This document shows, in pieces, positions 44,662 to 52,579 of a stretch of 64,000 bases of DNA. A program made the translations under genes and the position numbers. The notes beneath the pieces are model-generated. The model worked only from the letters and a program-made list of their open reading frames with translations. It was not told where the DNA came from and ran no database searches. Positions within the stretch are counted from its first letter, which is position 1. Each line of letters starts with the position of its first letter. This stretch comes from Woeseiaceae bacterium (GTDB lineage: Bacteria; Pseudomonadota; Gammaproteobacteria; Steroidobacterales; Woeseiaceae): positions 186,001-250,000 of the forward strand of contig JANQGQ010000018.1 in assembly GCA_028277185.1 (NCBI GenBank), given 5' to 3'.

Positions 44662-45807
44662 CTAGTACCAGAACGACACGAAGACCTGAATCACGTTCGA
44701 GTCCATCGTATAAAGCGGTTCCTCTCCGACCGGCGCCGCGACGCGCAGATCGCGGAAATCCTCGTATTCGAAACGCAGCATGTCGATGGCCGCCGTCACC
44801 GAGGCTTTCTTGAACATGCCCCAGCCCTTGTTTTGATCGATGAACTCGTAGGTGCCTTTCAGGGTGAACGCATAGCTCTGCAGCGGGCTGAGCTCCTTGT
44901 CGCGACCGCGGAAGTTGGTCGCCTCGGACCGGGGAAACAGGTCGCTGTAGAAGTGAGCAGCCGTCTGATCGTGATAGCGGGCCTTCAGTTTGAACGTGAA
45001 ATTCCGCCAGGGTTGGATGTAAGAAAGCGACACCGTGTTCGACTCGATGTCCCAGGTATCGATGAAGTAGCGGTACTCGCCCTCGATAGCGGCGCGCCAG
45101 GGGAGAAAGTAGCGCGCGCGGATCCCGACGGCATTCGAGGTACGCGTGTTCGGATACAACTCGCCTTCGAAGCTGAAACCGCGATCGACGTTCGGGTCGA
45201 GAAAACGCACGGACCGATAGGGGTTGTTGAGATAGCCCTCTTCGGTCGTCGTCTGAATGTTCAGCGAAGTTATCAGATTCTTCGTCAGGATCTGCGTCAG
45301 GCCGATACCGTATTGCTGACGCTTCAGAGTACGCTCGAAGGTTTCGTCGTCCGAGCGGCCGACGACGTCGTCGCCGTACGCGTAGCTCAATGTCAGCGTC
45401 GTGAGCTGTCCGAACATGTCCTGACTGACGGAGAAGGCTGCGGTGCTGGCGTCGTAGTCCGATTCCTCGGAGCTGACGTAGTTGACTCTGAGCGTAGTGT
45501 TGCCGCGCAGGTAGTCGGCGCCGAGGGACCACTGCGTGCGTTCTTCGTCATACGGGCTTGCCGTCGTGACCACGTCGATGGACGCGGAGCTGACGTAGTC
45601 CACGTAGTAGTTGCCGACTACCGACAGGTTCTTGGTGGCCTTCTTCCGCACGAGCACGGACGGCCCGTCGATGACGACGCCGCCGCCCTCGTAGCGATGA
45701 TACAGAACGTCCGACCGATCGTCGGGCAGAACGCTTGCAAGGGCGTCCAGCGCGAGCAGATTGCCGAACAGCAGTACCAGCAGGGGAATCGTGCGACCAG
45801 GCATCAT
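44662..45807 (-). CDS. DUF3570 outer-membrane beta-barrel protein
   Basis: About 381 residues from ATG 45807 (GGAG 10 nt upstream; TTG 45825 is possible). After a signal peptide ending LDALAS, the protein opens with DVLYHRYEGGGVVIDGPSVLVRK (in parts), the DUF3570 start, and continues as alternating aromatic/polar beta strands to a C-terminal FVSFWY barrel signature. DUF3570 proteins are typically encoded with a small DUF4266 lipoprotein, which is the gene just upstream here. Function is unknown; an outer-membrane channel or assembly platform is plausible. It is the last gene of the leftward set. Confidence 0.9.
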   Translation of the reverse strand: MMPGRTIPLLVLLFGNLLALDALASVLPDDRSDVLYHRYEGGGVVIDGPSVLVRKKATKNLSVVGNYYVDYVSSASIDVVTTASPYDEERTQWSLGADYLRGNTTLRVNYVSSEESDYDASTAAFSVSQDMFGQLTTLTLSYAYGDDVVGRSDDETFERTLKRQQYGIGLTQILTKNLITSLNIQTTTEEGYLNNPYRSVRFLDPNVDRGFSFEGELYPNTRTSNAVGIRARYFLPWRAAIEGEYRYFIDTWDIESNTVSLSYIQPWRNFTFKLKARYHDQTAAHFYSDLFPRSEATNFRGRDKELSPLQSYAFTLKGTYEFIDQNKGWGMFKKASVTAAIDMLRFEYEDFRDLRVAAPVGEEPLYTMDSNVIQVFVSFWY

Positions 45808-45846
45808 CGCGTGTCCACTCCTCAAGTAAGCTCCCGCGCCGCCCGC

Positions 45847-46083
45847 TTAGTTGCAGCCGCAGCCGCCGCCCGCGGCCCCTTCTCCGCCCTTCGCGCCCTC
45901 GCGTGCCTCGTACACGTGCTGCAGGTACGACGAGTACACCGGATCGCTGTCGAGCGCCATGATGGGATCGGCGAGGTTGTCGCGTTCGTAGGGCTTCACC
46001 CACGGCTCCACGTTGCTGCAGCCGGAAACGGCGACGGCCAGCGTCAGCGTGGCAATAACGGCGAATACCTTGTCAATGCGCAT
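45847..46083 (-). CDS. DUF4266 small lipoprotein with GCGCN tail
   Basis: A 78-residue lipoprotein (lipobox AVSGC, Cys22) with the DUF4266 core VEPWVKPYERDNLADPIMAL (read in parts) and a Gly-rich C-terminus ending GGGCGCN. The two tail cysteines could bind a metal or form a thioether or disulfide link. It is encoded between a beta-barrel lipoprotein and DUF3570, the expected pairing. No thioredoxin or ApbE gene, which I recall as common neighbours, lies in the window. Confidence 0.9.
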   Translation of the reverse strand: MRIDKVFAVIATLTLAVAVSGCSNVEPWVKPYERDNLADPIMALDSDPVYSSYLQHVYEAREGAKGGEGAAGGGCGCN

Positions 46084-46097
46084 ATCTAATTCCTCAA

Positions 46098-46778
46098 TCA
46101 GAAGAACACTGTCAGGCCGAGATGGCCCTCGAGGTTGTGTACGGTCTTTTCCTCACCGAGCAGATCGATATCGAACAGGTGATCGCGAAAATCGATGTGT
46201 ATCGCCAACGTATCGCTCAGAAGGAAGCGGAACCCGGCACCGTAGTTGACGGTAAAGCGGTCGTCGCCCGCGAAGCGCGTCGAGCCGAGGCCGGCGATCA
46301 GGTACAGATTCGTGTTGTACGCCCTGCCCTCGCCGAGGAACGCTTCGCCGGGGAAAATGTTGTAACCCAGATTCAGGTTGTAGTAGGTCAGCCGCCGCTC
46401 GTCGTCGTCGATCAGGCGGGCGTCGCCCGACAGAATTTCGAAGCTGGTCAGGTCACCTTCGGTCGTGCCGGCCGTGCCTTCCACGAAGAAACCCTCGGTC
46501 ACGTGATAGGCCAGACGCGCGCCGTAGACTACGTTGGAGCCGAAGTCTTCGATCGACATGATGCCGGCGAACGCACCGAGCTCGAAATTCTCGGAGTCGA
46601 TTCGCGCCTCCTTGATCTCACGGCGTTCGACTTCCGGATCGACCACCTGACCCGGCGGTTCGGCAGCCGGCGGCGGCGCCTCGGCGCGCCCAAGTCCAAA
46701 GAGGCCCCTTGTAGCGGCGCAGCCCGACAAGTGCGTCAGCGCAATTATCAGAAAAAGAATGCGAAACCGACTTTCCAC
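46098..46778 (-). CDS. Outer-membrane beta-barrel domain lipoprotein
   Basis: A 226-residue protein from GTG 46778 with lipobox HLSGC (Cys20), a short Pro/Ala-rich linker, a charged segment (VDPEVERREIKEARIDSENFELG, in parts) and then about eight beta strands ending GLTVFF. The pattern is that of small OmpA-like/OMP_b-brl barrels. It overlaps the upstream SH3/barrel gene by 31 nt and is followed 14 nt later by DUF4266, so it belongs to the same transcript. Its charged segment before the barrel could contact the periplasmic cytochrome-type proteins (inference). Confidence 0.85.
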   Translation of the reverse strand: MESRFRILFLIIALTHLSGCAATRGLFGLGRAEAPPPAAEPPGQVVDPEVERREIKEARIDSENFELGAFAGIMSIEDFGSNVVYGARLAYHVTEGFFVEGTAGTTEGDLTSFEILSGDARLIDDDERRLTYYNLNLGYNIFPGEAFLGEGRAYNTNLYLIAGLGSTRFAGDDRFTVNYGAGFRFLLSDTLAIHIDFRDHLFDIDLLGEEKTVHNLEGHLGLTVFF

Positions 46779-47500
46779 TCTTCCACTTCCTCGTTGTCGT
46801 CCCGGCTCGTGAACACCACGTAGCTCTTGTACTCGGCCCTGAGCAGGAATCGCCGGGCCGCATAGATACGGAATCCGGCCCCCACGTGGCCGATCTGGTC
46901 GGTTCGGTCTTCGCCCTGCACGATGGTCGACTTCGGCTCGGTCCGAATGACGCCAGCGCCCAGCGTGAAAAACGGCGAAACCCGCCAGTCGGGAAAGGCC
47001 TCGTGAACGACGTTAACACTGCCCGTCCAGCCGTTCGAAAAATTTCCCAGAATCTGTGAACCCCATACTTCCACGGACACCTGGGGAGTGAGCGAGTACC
47101 CACCGTATAGCGCGACGCTGTTGGCGCCGCCGAAATCGCCCGCCAGAACGCCGAACTCCCACTTTGCGTTGGTGAAGTCCTCGATGTCGATGACTTCGAA
47201 GTCGAGCTCGGTGCCGTCGTCCTCGAGCGTGAGCTCCATCTGTCTCTTGGCTACCCAGCCTTCCTTGCCGTCGGGCGAGCGAACCTTGAACCAGTCGGTC
47301 TTGCGGCGCACGATCTGAACGGTCTCGCCGCGGTCGACCACGTGAAAAATCGGGTAGCCGCGGCCCGGCCCCGTATGCATTTCGAGATACGGGTCGGCGA
47401 CCGCGACGGTACGGAGCTCCCGCGCGGCTTCTGCTTGTCCCGGCCAGAACGCCTGCAACAGAGCGACTGCAACAAGGCTCACCAGCCACCGGGACGTCAA
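46748..47500 (-). CDS. SH3-domain plus outer-membrane beta-barrel protein
   Basis: About 250 residues. The TTG at 47500, 10 nt past the preceding stop, starts directly with a signal peptide ending GQAEA; a GTG at 47554 would overlap that gene. An SH3b domain follows (YLEMHTGPGRGYPIFHVVDRG ... DWFKVRSPDGKEGWV, in parts), then a beta-barrel ending KVGFAFFF. The SH3b part may bind peptidoglycan or protein while the barrel sits in the outer membrane. It shares strand and spacing with the haem lipoprotein upstream and the barrel lipoprotein downstream. Confidence 0.85.
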   Translation of the reverse strand: MTSRWLVSLVAVALLQAFWPGQAEAARELRTVAVADPYLEMHTGPGRGYPIFHVVDRGETVQIVRRKTDWFKVRSPDGKEGWVAKRQMELTLEDDGTELDFEVIDIEDFTNAKWEFGVLAGDFGGANSVALYGGYSLTPQVSVEVWGSQILGNFSNGWTGSVNVVHEAFPDWRVSPFFTLGAGVIRTEPKSTIVQGEDRTDQIGHVGAGFRIYAARRFLLRAEYKSYVVFTSRDDNEEVEEWKVGFAFFF

Positions 47501-47510
47501 TCCGTTGGGT

Positions 47511-50243
47511 CTAGTTGAGCGGTGCGTCGAAAGGATTGTTGTAGTACTGAGCACCTAAATCCAACCATTCGGCGAGCAACGCTCGTTCGGTTTTCGTGAG
47601 TACGTCGTAGTGGAGATCGTTCGGATCGTCGAAACGATCGAAAAAATCGGCCGATGCAATGGCGCCCGCGATGCTTGCCGGCGGCGGGATCGGAATTACG
47701 TCGAGAATATCGTTGCCGTCCGCGTCCTGACCGACGACCTGTTGTGCATCGACGAGTGCGCCGTTGACCACTTCCTGGAGGTTGTCGGTCGCCATCAGCT
47801 CGCGATAAGCGTTGAAGTGCATCGGCTCATCGGGAGACGGGCCGTCCGCCAGATCCAGCTGGCCGGCCGGGACGCGAACCACGTTGTTCACCTCGTCGAG
47901 CGGCGTATGGCAGTTCAGACAGTTGTTGCTGAGCTGTACGCCGTTGGGATCGAGCACCGGAGCACCCATGTCGTCGAACACCAGTCGGGGCTGACTCCAC
48001 ATTGGGTGGACGTGCGATTCGTAGTTGATCACGTTGCGACACTGCGACTGCCAGTCGCGGCGCGGCAGTCCCGGGATCGTCGGACAGACGGCGTTCGTCG
48101 GCGAACCGCTGGGCAGCTCCTGCGCATCGTCGTAGTTGTAGTCGATAGACTCGTTCTGCGCCTGGATCGCCGGATCGGCAGACCAGACGTCGTCGTAGCT
48201 CAGGTGCATCGTCGGCTCGATCGCCGAGCAGTCCTCCGCCGTGCAGCTTATCCGCGCGCGGACTTCGGCCATCGTCTCGCCGACCTCCCCGATGAACCAT
48301 TTCGGATCCGTGTTGGGGAAATTCCCGCCGGAGGTCTCTGCGCCCGCGTAAGCCGAGTCGAAAGCACCCTGCCTGCCGTGCGATACACCCTGGTTGCCGA
48401 TGTGACAGCCGGCGCACTTGTACTCCTGACCCGGAGTCAGCGAAATCCACGCGTTGTGGCGCTGTGTGATCCGCTTCCCGTCGCCGTCGAGTACGCTGAT
48501 CGCAAGCGCAACGTTCGCCGGCACTTTAGTGACCACGGAACCATCCGGTTCAATCATCGCGTAAGCGACGGTCTCGCGCATCCCGTTTGCCTGGGACACG
48601 CCGAACGCGGTGTCGTCGAAGTCGAGCAGGTCCTCGTCGGGCAGAGACACGGGCTTCTCGATGCGCAGGAAGCGTGCGGGGCGATCGGCTGCAAGCGTCT
48701 GTGCAGGATCGCGCAACGCCTCCACGTTCGCGACGAGACCGCCGTTGAAGTCGTACACGTTGCGAATATTGAGCACGGCCTCGCCGGCTTCGCTCAGCAG
48801 CGGATCGTAGGGAAAGTTATTGCCGCCGTCCGGAATCCCGGGCGGCACTGGCCGCGGGTCGGCCGAGACGACCTCGGTAAACATGAAGCCTTCTTCGCCG
48901 GGCACGACCGGAAGCTGCGTGTTGTCGCGCGGGTCGTAAATCCACAGGCCGTAGAGGGGCTGTGCCGGCTCGTACAGCACCGGATCGGCAAGACGTTCCT
49001 CCGTGCAGGCATAGATGTTCACCGGCGGCGGCGGATCGATCGCCGGATCGACGACGTCCTGCACGCGACACTGGCTCCAGCTCACGAGGAGGCGACCCGT
49101 CCCGTCCTGAATCGGATAAACGGAGCTGTAGCGGCCCCCTTCGGACGGTACGCCCTCGAGCGTCGACACGTCGAGCGTCGTTGCCGGCTCCTGAGCCGGA
49201 CCCGTCAGCACGCCGACGTTCTCGGCGAGGGGCTGGGCGATCTCCACGTACTGCGGCGTGTCGATGACGAACACGTCGCCGCCGCCTTCGGTATTCGTGA
49301 AAGGCCTGACCAGAGACATGATCCGGCCGTCTTCGACCTCACGCGGCTGCGTGAACTGGATGATCTCGCCGTTCGTTCCGGTTGCATGGCTTTCGTTGCC
49401 GTACAGGAGCTCGTTGTCGGTTCCGTCGGGATTCATCCGGTACAGATTCACGACGTCGTTGCCTGGCGCGTGATCCCAACGGCTGTAGACGATCTGGCCG
49501 TTGCCGAGCACCGACGGATCGAGGTCGTGACTCTGATTGAAGCTGATCTGCTCGAGTCCCGACCCGTCGCGGTCGATCACGTGCAGGTTGAAGGCTTCCT
49601 CGTTGCGGTCCTCGTCCATTGCTCCGAAGCCGCTCTTGCCCTCGTCGAGCAGGATCGCGCGCGAGCGAACCTGCCGCGTGGACGAAAACACGATTCGTCC
49701 GTCGGGCAGATACTTGGGCATGATGTCGTGCCCGATCTCGGCCGTCAGGTCGGACGGAATGAGGCGCCGTAGCGTATCGTCCTCGAACGTGTACTCCCAC
49801 AGGTTCCAGGTAGGCTGTTCGTCTTCGTCGAGGTTAGGGTCGAACGGACCCCGCATGGCGAACAGGACAGCGCTGCCGTCATAGGCGATCTCGACGTCGC
49901 GGACGGCGCCCATGTCGCCGATGACGCTTTCCGTGATGTTACGCGCCTCAGCACTGGGCGACGCGCGGTCGCGGACGAACAGTTGTCCGCCAACGTCGAA
50001 AGTAATCTGTTCTCTGTAGTCCTGTTGCTCGAAGACCCCGTCGTCGTCGAGGGGCAATGGAGCGCGCACGTAGGCGATCGGGAAATCGAGGACAACCGGA
50101 TCCGGGTTCTGACCCGTTCCGATCTGGACGCCCTGATTGGCGCCATCGCATGCCGTCAACAGCATGGACACGGAGAGCGCACCGGCGAGGAGCCGGCCGT
50201 GTGCGAAGGATCCATCCTTTCTCAGTCGCGATGCCCTGTTCAT
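47511..50243 (-). CDS. HzsA-like lipoprotein with beta-propeller-type repeats and two CxxCH haem motifs
   Basis: A 910-residue lipoprotein (LLTAC lipobox). Residues about 50-500 contain PD40/WD40-like strands (LPDGRIVFSSTRQ, NGQIVYSRWDH, INRDG-type turns), reminiscent of the middle domain of hydrazine synthase alpha subunit-like proteins. The C-terminal half carries two c-type haem motifs, CAGCH (610-614) and CLNCH (775-779). The family of HzsA-domain proteins is much wider than anammox hydrazine synthase, so hydrazine chemistry should not be assumed. AGGTAA precedes the ATG. It is first of the leftward gene set and divergent from the other CxxCH genes. Confidence 0.88.
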   Translation of the reverse strand: MNRASRLRKDGSFAHGRLLAGALSVSMLLTACDGANQGVQIGTGQNPDPVVLDFPIAYVRAPLPLDDDGVFEQQDYREQITFDVGGQLFVRDRASPSAEARNITESVIGDMGAVRDVEIAYDGSAVLFAMRGPFDPNLDEDEQPTWNLWEYTFEDDTLRRLIPSDLTAEIGHDIMPKYLPDGRIVFSSTRQVRSRAILLDEGKSGFGAMDEDRNEEAFNLHVIDRDGSGLEQISFNQSHDLDPSVLGNGQIVYSRWDHAPGNDVVNLYRMNPDGTDNELLYGNESHATGTNGEIIQFTQPREVEDGRIMSLVRPFTNTEGGGDVFVIDTPQYVEIAQPLAENVGVLTGPAQEPATTLDVSTLEGVPSEGGRYSSVYPIQDGTGRLLVSWSQCRVQDVVDPAIDPPPPVNIYACTEERLADPVLYEPAQPLYGLWIYDPRDNTQLPVVPGEEGFMFTEVVSADPRPVPPGIPDGGNNFPYDPLLSEAGEAVLNIRNVYDFNGGLVANVEALRDPAQTLAADRPARFLRIEKPVSLPDEDLLDFDDTAFGVSQANGMRETVAYAMIEPDGSVVTKVPANVALAISVLDGDGKRITQRHNAWISLTPGQEYKCAGCHIGNQGVSHGRQGAFDSAYAGAETSGGNFPNTDPKWFIGEVGETMAEVRARISCTAEDCSAIEPTMHLSYDDVWSADPAIQAQNESIDYNYDDAQELPSGSPTNAVCPTIPGLPRRDWQSQCRNVINYESHVHPMWSQPRLVFDDMGAPVLDPNGVQLSNNCLNCHTPLDEVNNVVRVPAGQLDLADGPSPDEPMHFNAYRELMATDNLQEVVNGALVDAQQVVGQDADGNDILDVIPIPPPASIAGAIASADFFDRFDDPNDLHYDVLTKTERALLAEWLDLGAQYYNNPFDAPLN

Positions 50244-50556
50244 AACGATTACCTCGGATCAAAATGGCGGGAACCGAGCCGCTAAACCGGCATCGGACGG
50301 TCGCCTGCTCGATTCAGGGTTCTCCGTTACCCTTTAACGAGCGTTGGCGGCCGGGTGCGCACCACCCCACCTTTTGTTAAGTGCAATAGTGGACGCGAGC
50401 CAGGCGTCGTACCGTTAACGCGATCACAAACCGCGTAACGTTCGGTGCCTCGTGCGCGCCACCGAGTACGCGTCTATCCGGAAATCGAACGCGGACAACC
50501 GCGTCGTGGACCCCCGAAGTCGCGCGAGTATAAAAGACGCTTTGTCAACGATGTAA

Positions 50557-50594
50557 TGTCGAAAATGAGCGACAGGCGCGTGTCAAAAAGTGAC
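50557..50594. repeat. Two adjacent small inverted repeats (TGTCG/CGACA and GTCA/TGAC)
   Basis: TGTCG (50557-50561) pairs with CGACA (50570-50574), and GTCA (50582-50585) pairs with TGAC (50591-50594). They sit about 350-380 bp upstream of the sigma-54-type match and could be activator sites, but arms this short occur often by chance. Confidence 0.25.
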
Positions 50595-50940
50595 GTTTCG
50601 CAAACGGCGCGCGCAGCATCCGGCGTCGTCACTTGCGAATTCGGCCTGACGTTTTTTGCAGCGACCGGGAACCGCGAGCGCCGTTCGAAGCGAAATCGAG
50701 GACCGCGTCCAGGCGTTTGATCCCGTTGTCGCGCTTACCTCGCGATGGTCACCTGTCTCCCTTCAGCGACAGCGAATAAGGGCTGGGATATCAGTGATTT
50801 AGCTTGCCGGCGGGGCGGCGATGTACCAAAGCGCCGACAGCAACTTGACATATAGCCACCTCGGCAAGCTTGCATCATGACTGCGCAAGCAACTGTTTTA
50901 TCCGGGTTTTTATAGCCTTTCGACACACCGCTCTGCGGCC

Positions 50941-50956
50941 TGGCACAGCACTTGCA
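50941..50956 (+). promoter_or_regulatory. Sigma-54 (-24/-12) promoter candidate
   Basis: TGGCACAGCACTTGCA matches the RpoN consensus TGGCAC-N5-TTGCA, with exactly 10 bases between the invariant GG and GC. It points toward the CxxCH gene at 51357, implying a leader of about 390 nt. No bEBP-type activator is encoded in the window. Confidence 0.6.
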
Positions 50957-51356
50957 CCGATACGGCTGATCGCCGCAGGCAGGGTCGTTTCGCGACCTCA
51001 AACCGGATGGTCGAGGACTGTGAATACATTCACGGCCGCTGTCACAAGACTCTGGCACAGTGAATTGAGCAGTCGGTTCGCGAAAGACGAGGGATTCGTC
51101 ACGCCTCGACAAGCCATCGGGCAGGCAATCAAACCGGTCGAACGGGTTCGCCCGACATGGCCGGCTTAGAAGACGCTCGAAAGAGTAGTCGGGAGCTTGA
51201 GACAAAGGCAGCAGGGAAGCCTCGAAGCGTTTCGCGACGCAAACCGACGGCCGGACCCGAACCCTAAAACTCTCCGACTCGCTGAAGCGTAAAGACGGGC
51301 CAGCGAAAGACTGCTGGTGAAACGATTGGGACTTCAAGGTTCGTGAGCAATTCGCT

Positions 51357-52568
51357 ATGAAAAACATGACATGGACGAAGACGAGTTTTGCTGGAAGAAC
51401 GCGGGTAACGGCGGCGCGATCCGTGCTGGCCGCAATGCTCGCGATTCTTATCGCGGCACCGGCGGTAGCGGGACCGCGTGAACAGGCGAAGCGCATCCAC
51501 GACAGACTCGCCGGCGTGCCGCCTACGGAAGCGGTTCTGCAGGACATGGAAACCGCGATTGCAGGAGGCGATGCGCAAGCGGCGGCCTACATCGCGATGG
51601 ACAACGAGAACTTCTACAACGTGACGTTGAAGAACTTCGCCGCGCCGTGGACCAACCGCGACATGTCGATCTTCGTCCCCCTGAATGACTACGTCGCCAC
51701 GGTCATCGGTATGGTCCGTGACGACGTGCCGTTCAATACGCTGCTCTCGGAGGACCTGCAGTACGTCGGCCGCTCCGGTGTCGTTGCTGCCGCGCCCGCC
51801 GCGAACAACAACACTCACTATGAGCAGCTCGAAGCGAACAACGTCAACCTGCGCGACGACCTCGTCGCCGTTACCCAGTCGTCGGTCAACGGGCTGCCGT
51901 CTTCGGCGACAGCCGGCGTGATGACCTCGCGTGCGGCGGCCAAGGCGTTCTTCATCGCCGGCACCAACCGCGCGATGTTCCGCTTCACTCTGCTGAATCA
52001 CATGTGTAACGACCTCGAGCAGGTCACCGATCCGACGCTGCCGCCGGATCGCATCCGCCAGGACGTGTCGCGCTCGCCGGGCGGCGACAGCCGGCTGTTC
52101 CTGAACAACTGCGTAGGCTGCCACACCGGCATGGATCCGATGGCGCAGGCCTTCGCGTACTACAACTATCCGGACGTTGAAGACGACCAGCCGGGCGCGA
52201 TCGAATACACGCCGGGCAACGTTCAGCCGAAGTACTTCAACAACGATCTCAACTTCCCGCAGGGTTTCCGCACGCCGGACGATAGCTGGGAGAACTACTG
52301 GCGCCGCGGTCAGAACTCGTATCTGGGATTCGATCCCGGCCTAGAGGGCAGCGGCAACGGCGCAAAATCGCTGGGCGCAGAACTGGGCAACTCGCACGCG
52401 TTCGCATCCTGCCAGGTCAAGAAGGTCTTCAAGGCCGTCTGCCTGCGCGAGCCGGTCGACGCCGCCGACCGTGCTGCCGCCGACCAGATCGTCAACACGT
52501 TCCGCACTACGGGTTACAGCATGAAGCAAGTCTTCGCTGACACCGCCGTTCACTGCATGGGCCAGTAG
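51357..52568 (+). CDS. Periplasmic CxxCH protein (DUF1588-like haem segment)
   Basis: A 403-residue exported protein: signal peptide through about residue 39 (AAPAVAG), then a helical body and a single c-type haem motif CVGCH at 252-256 within NNCVGCHTGMDPMAQAF. This C-x-x-C-H-x-x-M-D-P arrangement recalls the DUF1588 part of planctomycete-type cytochrome proteins. Two further cysteines lie in CQVKKVFKAVC and one near the C-terminus. It is first of three rightward genes; the LamG gene starts 11 nt after its stop. Confidence 0.85.
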   Translation: MKNMTWTKTSFAGRTRVTAARSVLAAMLAILIAAPAVAGPREQAKRIHDRLAGVPPTEAVLQDMETAIAGGDAQAAAYIAMDNENFYNVTLKNFAAPWTNRDMSIFVPLNDYVATVIGMVRDDVPFNTLLSEDLQYVGRSGVVAAAPAANNNTHYEQLEANNVNLRDDLVAVTQSSVNGLPSSATAGVMTSRAAAKAFFIAGTNRAMFRFTLLNHMCNDLEQVTDPTLPPDRIRQDVSRSPGGDSRLFLNNCVGCHTGMDPMAQAFAYYNYPDVEDDQPGAIEYTPGNVQPKYFNNDLNFPQGFRTPDDSWENYWRRGQNSYLGFDPGLEGSGNGAKSLGAELGNSHAFASCQVKKVFKAVCLREPVDAADRAAADQIVNTFRTTGYSMKQVFADTAVHCMGQ

Positions 52569-52579
52569 GGAGACAGGAA

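Larger units (their letters stand above)
50244..51356. other. 1.1 kb gene-free divergent region between the two cytochrome gene sets
   Basis: No convincing gene lies here: the open frames are short, without ribosome-binding sites or recognisable domains. The stretch is unusually long for this window. It holds a sigma-54-type promoter match, small inverted repeats near 50557-50595 and several AT-richer patches. It probably carries the promoters of both gene sets, and possibly a long 5' leader for the rightward transcript. Confidence 0.7.

Noticed and set aside
50445..50720. 91-codon plus-strand frame in the gene-free region
   Set aside because: Arg/Ser-rich, no ribosome-binding site and no similarity to a known fold.
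50870..51169. 99-codon plus-strand frame spanning the sigma-54-type match
   Set aside because: Coincides with the promoter candidate and has no start-site support; composition is atypical.
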